Source of the DNA: Variovorax sp. CF313
GTDB taxonomy: Bacteria; Pseudomonadota; Gammaproteobacteria; Burkholderiales; Burkholderiaceae_C
Direction of reading: 5' to 3'
DNA: 64,000 nucleotides
Assembly (NCBI RefSeq): GCF_000282635.1
Contig: NZ_AKIW01000053.1
Span: 85,176 to 149,175, forward strand
Program-made: the position numbers and the translations under genes
The notes under the pieces: generated by a model
Seen by the model: the letters and a program-made list of their open reading frames with translations, nothing else
Database searches by the model: none
What the model was told of the DNA's origin: nothing
Part shown: piece by piece, positions 63,934 to 64,000 of the stretch
How positions within the stretch are numbered: the stretch's first letter is position 1
Layout: each line of letters begins with the position of its first letter

Positions 63934-64000
63934 AGGGGCATTCGGGGCGTGAGCACAGGCCACCGGGTACTCCCCTGCGCGAATGTCCCCCGGCCTGCGG

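Overview
The window is GC-rich (I estimate about two thirds G+C; not computed) and densely packed with genes on both strands. Gene content and protein similarity suggest a chromosome of a betaproteobacterium of the Comamonadaceae, most like Variovorax. Pointers are an MdtABC-type RND pump with a NodT-type outer membrane lipoprotein, a Bug-family solute receptor, GlnS, an E. coli-type GshA, an EgtB/EgtD ergothioneine pair and many small Burkholderiales DUF proteins. I see no rRNA, tRNA, CRISPR array, prophage or intact insertion sequence.

Layout. 1-8.5 kb: a minus-strand operon mdtA-mdtB-mdtC-outer membrane factor for multidrug efflux; the last gene runs off the left edge. 8.7-12.5 kb: a DUF6622 membrane protein, a sterol desaturase-like protein and a tightly coupled 2TM protein / LytS-type kinase / LytTR regulator set that ends at a strong terminator. 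12.5-17.1 kb: a PXPV-repeat protein, glnS, a small lipoprotein, rluE, an M23 peptidase and a decayed MNT/HEPN module. 17.1-25.2 kb: an AstE/AspA-type deacylase, a secreted metallo-beta-lactamase-fold hydrolase, an ammonium transporter, a membrane LytTR protein, an acyltransferase, a thioesterase, a YlqF-type GTPase and a BamE-like protein. 25.3-31.4 kb: a CBS protein, an HPF-like protein, a MerR/SnoaL operon with a readable MerR-type promoter, an SDR, a response regulator, gshA and a monooxygenase/esterase pair.

31.5-33.4 kb is a compact zinc-homeostasis unit: a Fur-family (Zur-like) repressor facing a COG0523 GTPase, with three operator-like sites of the same 6-5-6 geometry. 33.4-45.8 kb holds ordinary metabolic and membrane genes, including a translationally chained trio (49-aa protein, VF530, ferredoxin). 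At 45.9-46.5 kb lies a roughly 560-bp palindromic element, between a DUF427/dioxygenase pair and egtD-egtB. 48.9-54.5 kb has a type II NADH dehydrogenase, a nuclease, a Sel1 protein and a 1000-residue class A penicillin-binding protein.

54.5-58.4 kb is the most foreign-looking part: lower GC by eye, long non-coding stretches, an orphan DctP receptor, an unrecognised protein with uracil-DNA-glycosylase-like motifs, and convergent to it a SMEK-domain protein with a nuclease-like motif. This is the best candidate for an undescribed (possibly defence) system. 58.4-64 kb returns to core-like metabolism: an acyl-CoA synthetase, OsmC, a Bug receptor, and a Crp/Fnr regulator divergent from a SnoaL/SDR pair.

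Besides genes, the window carries several kinds of short repeats: an in-frame REP-like insert in mdtB, four copies of a 17-bp GCTAY-N7-ATAGC palindrome, and the large palindromic element with compensating stem changes. All family assignments are from reading the translations; no database search was run.
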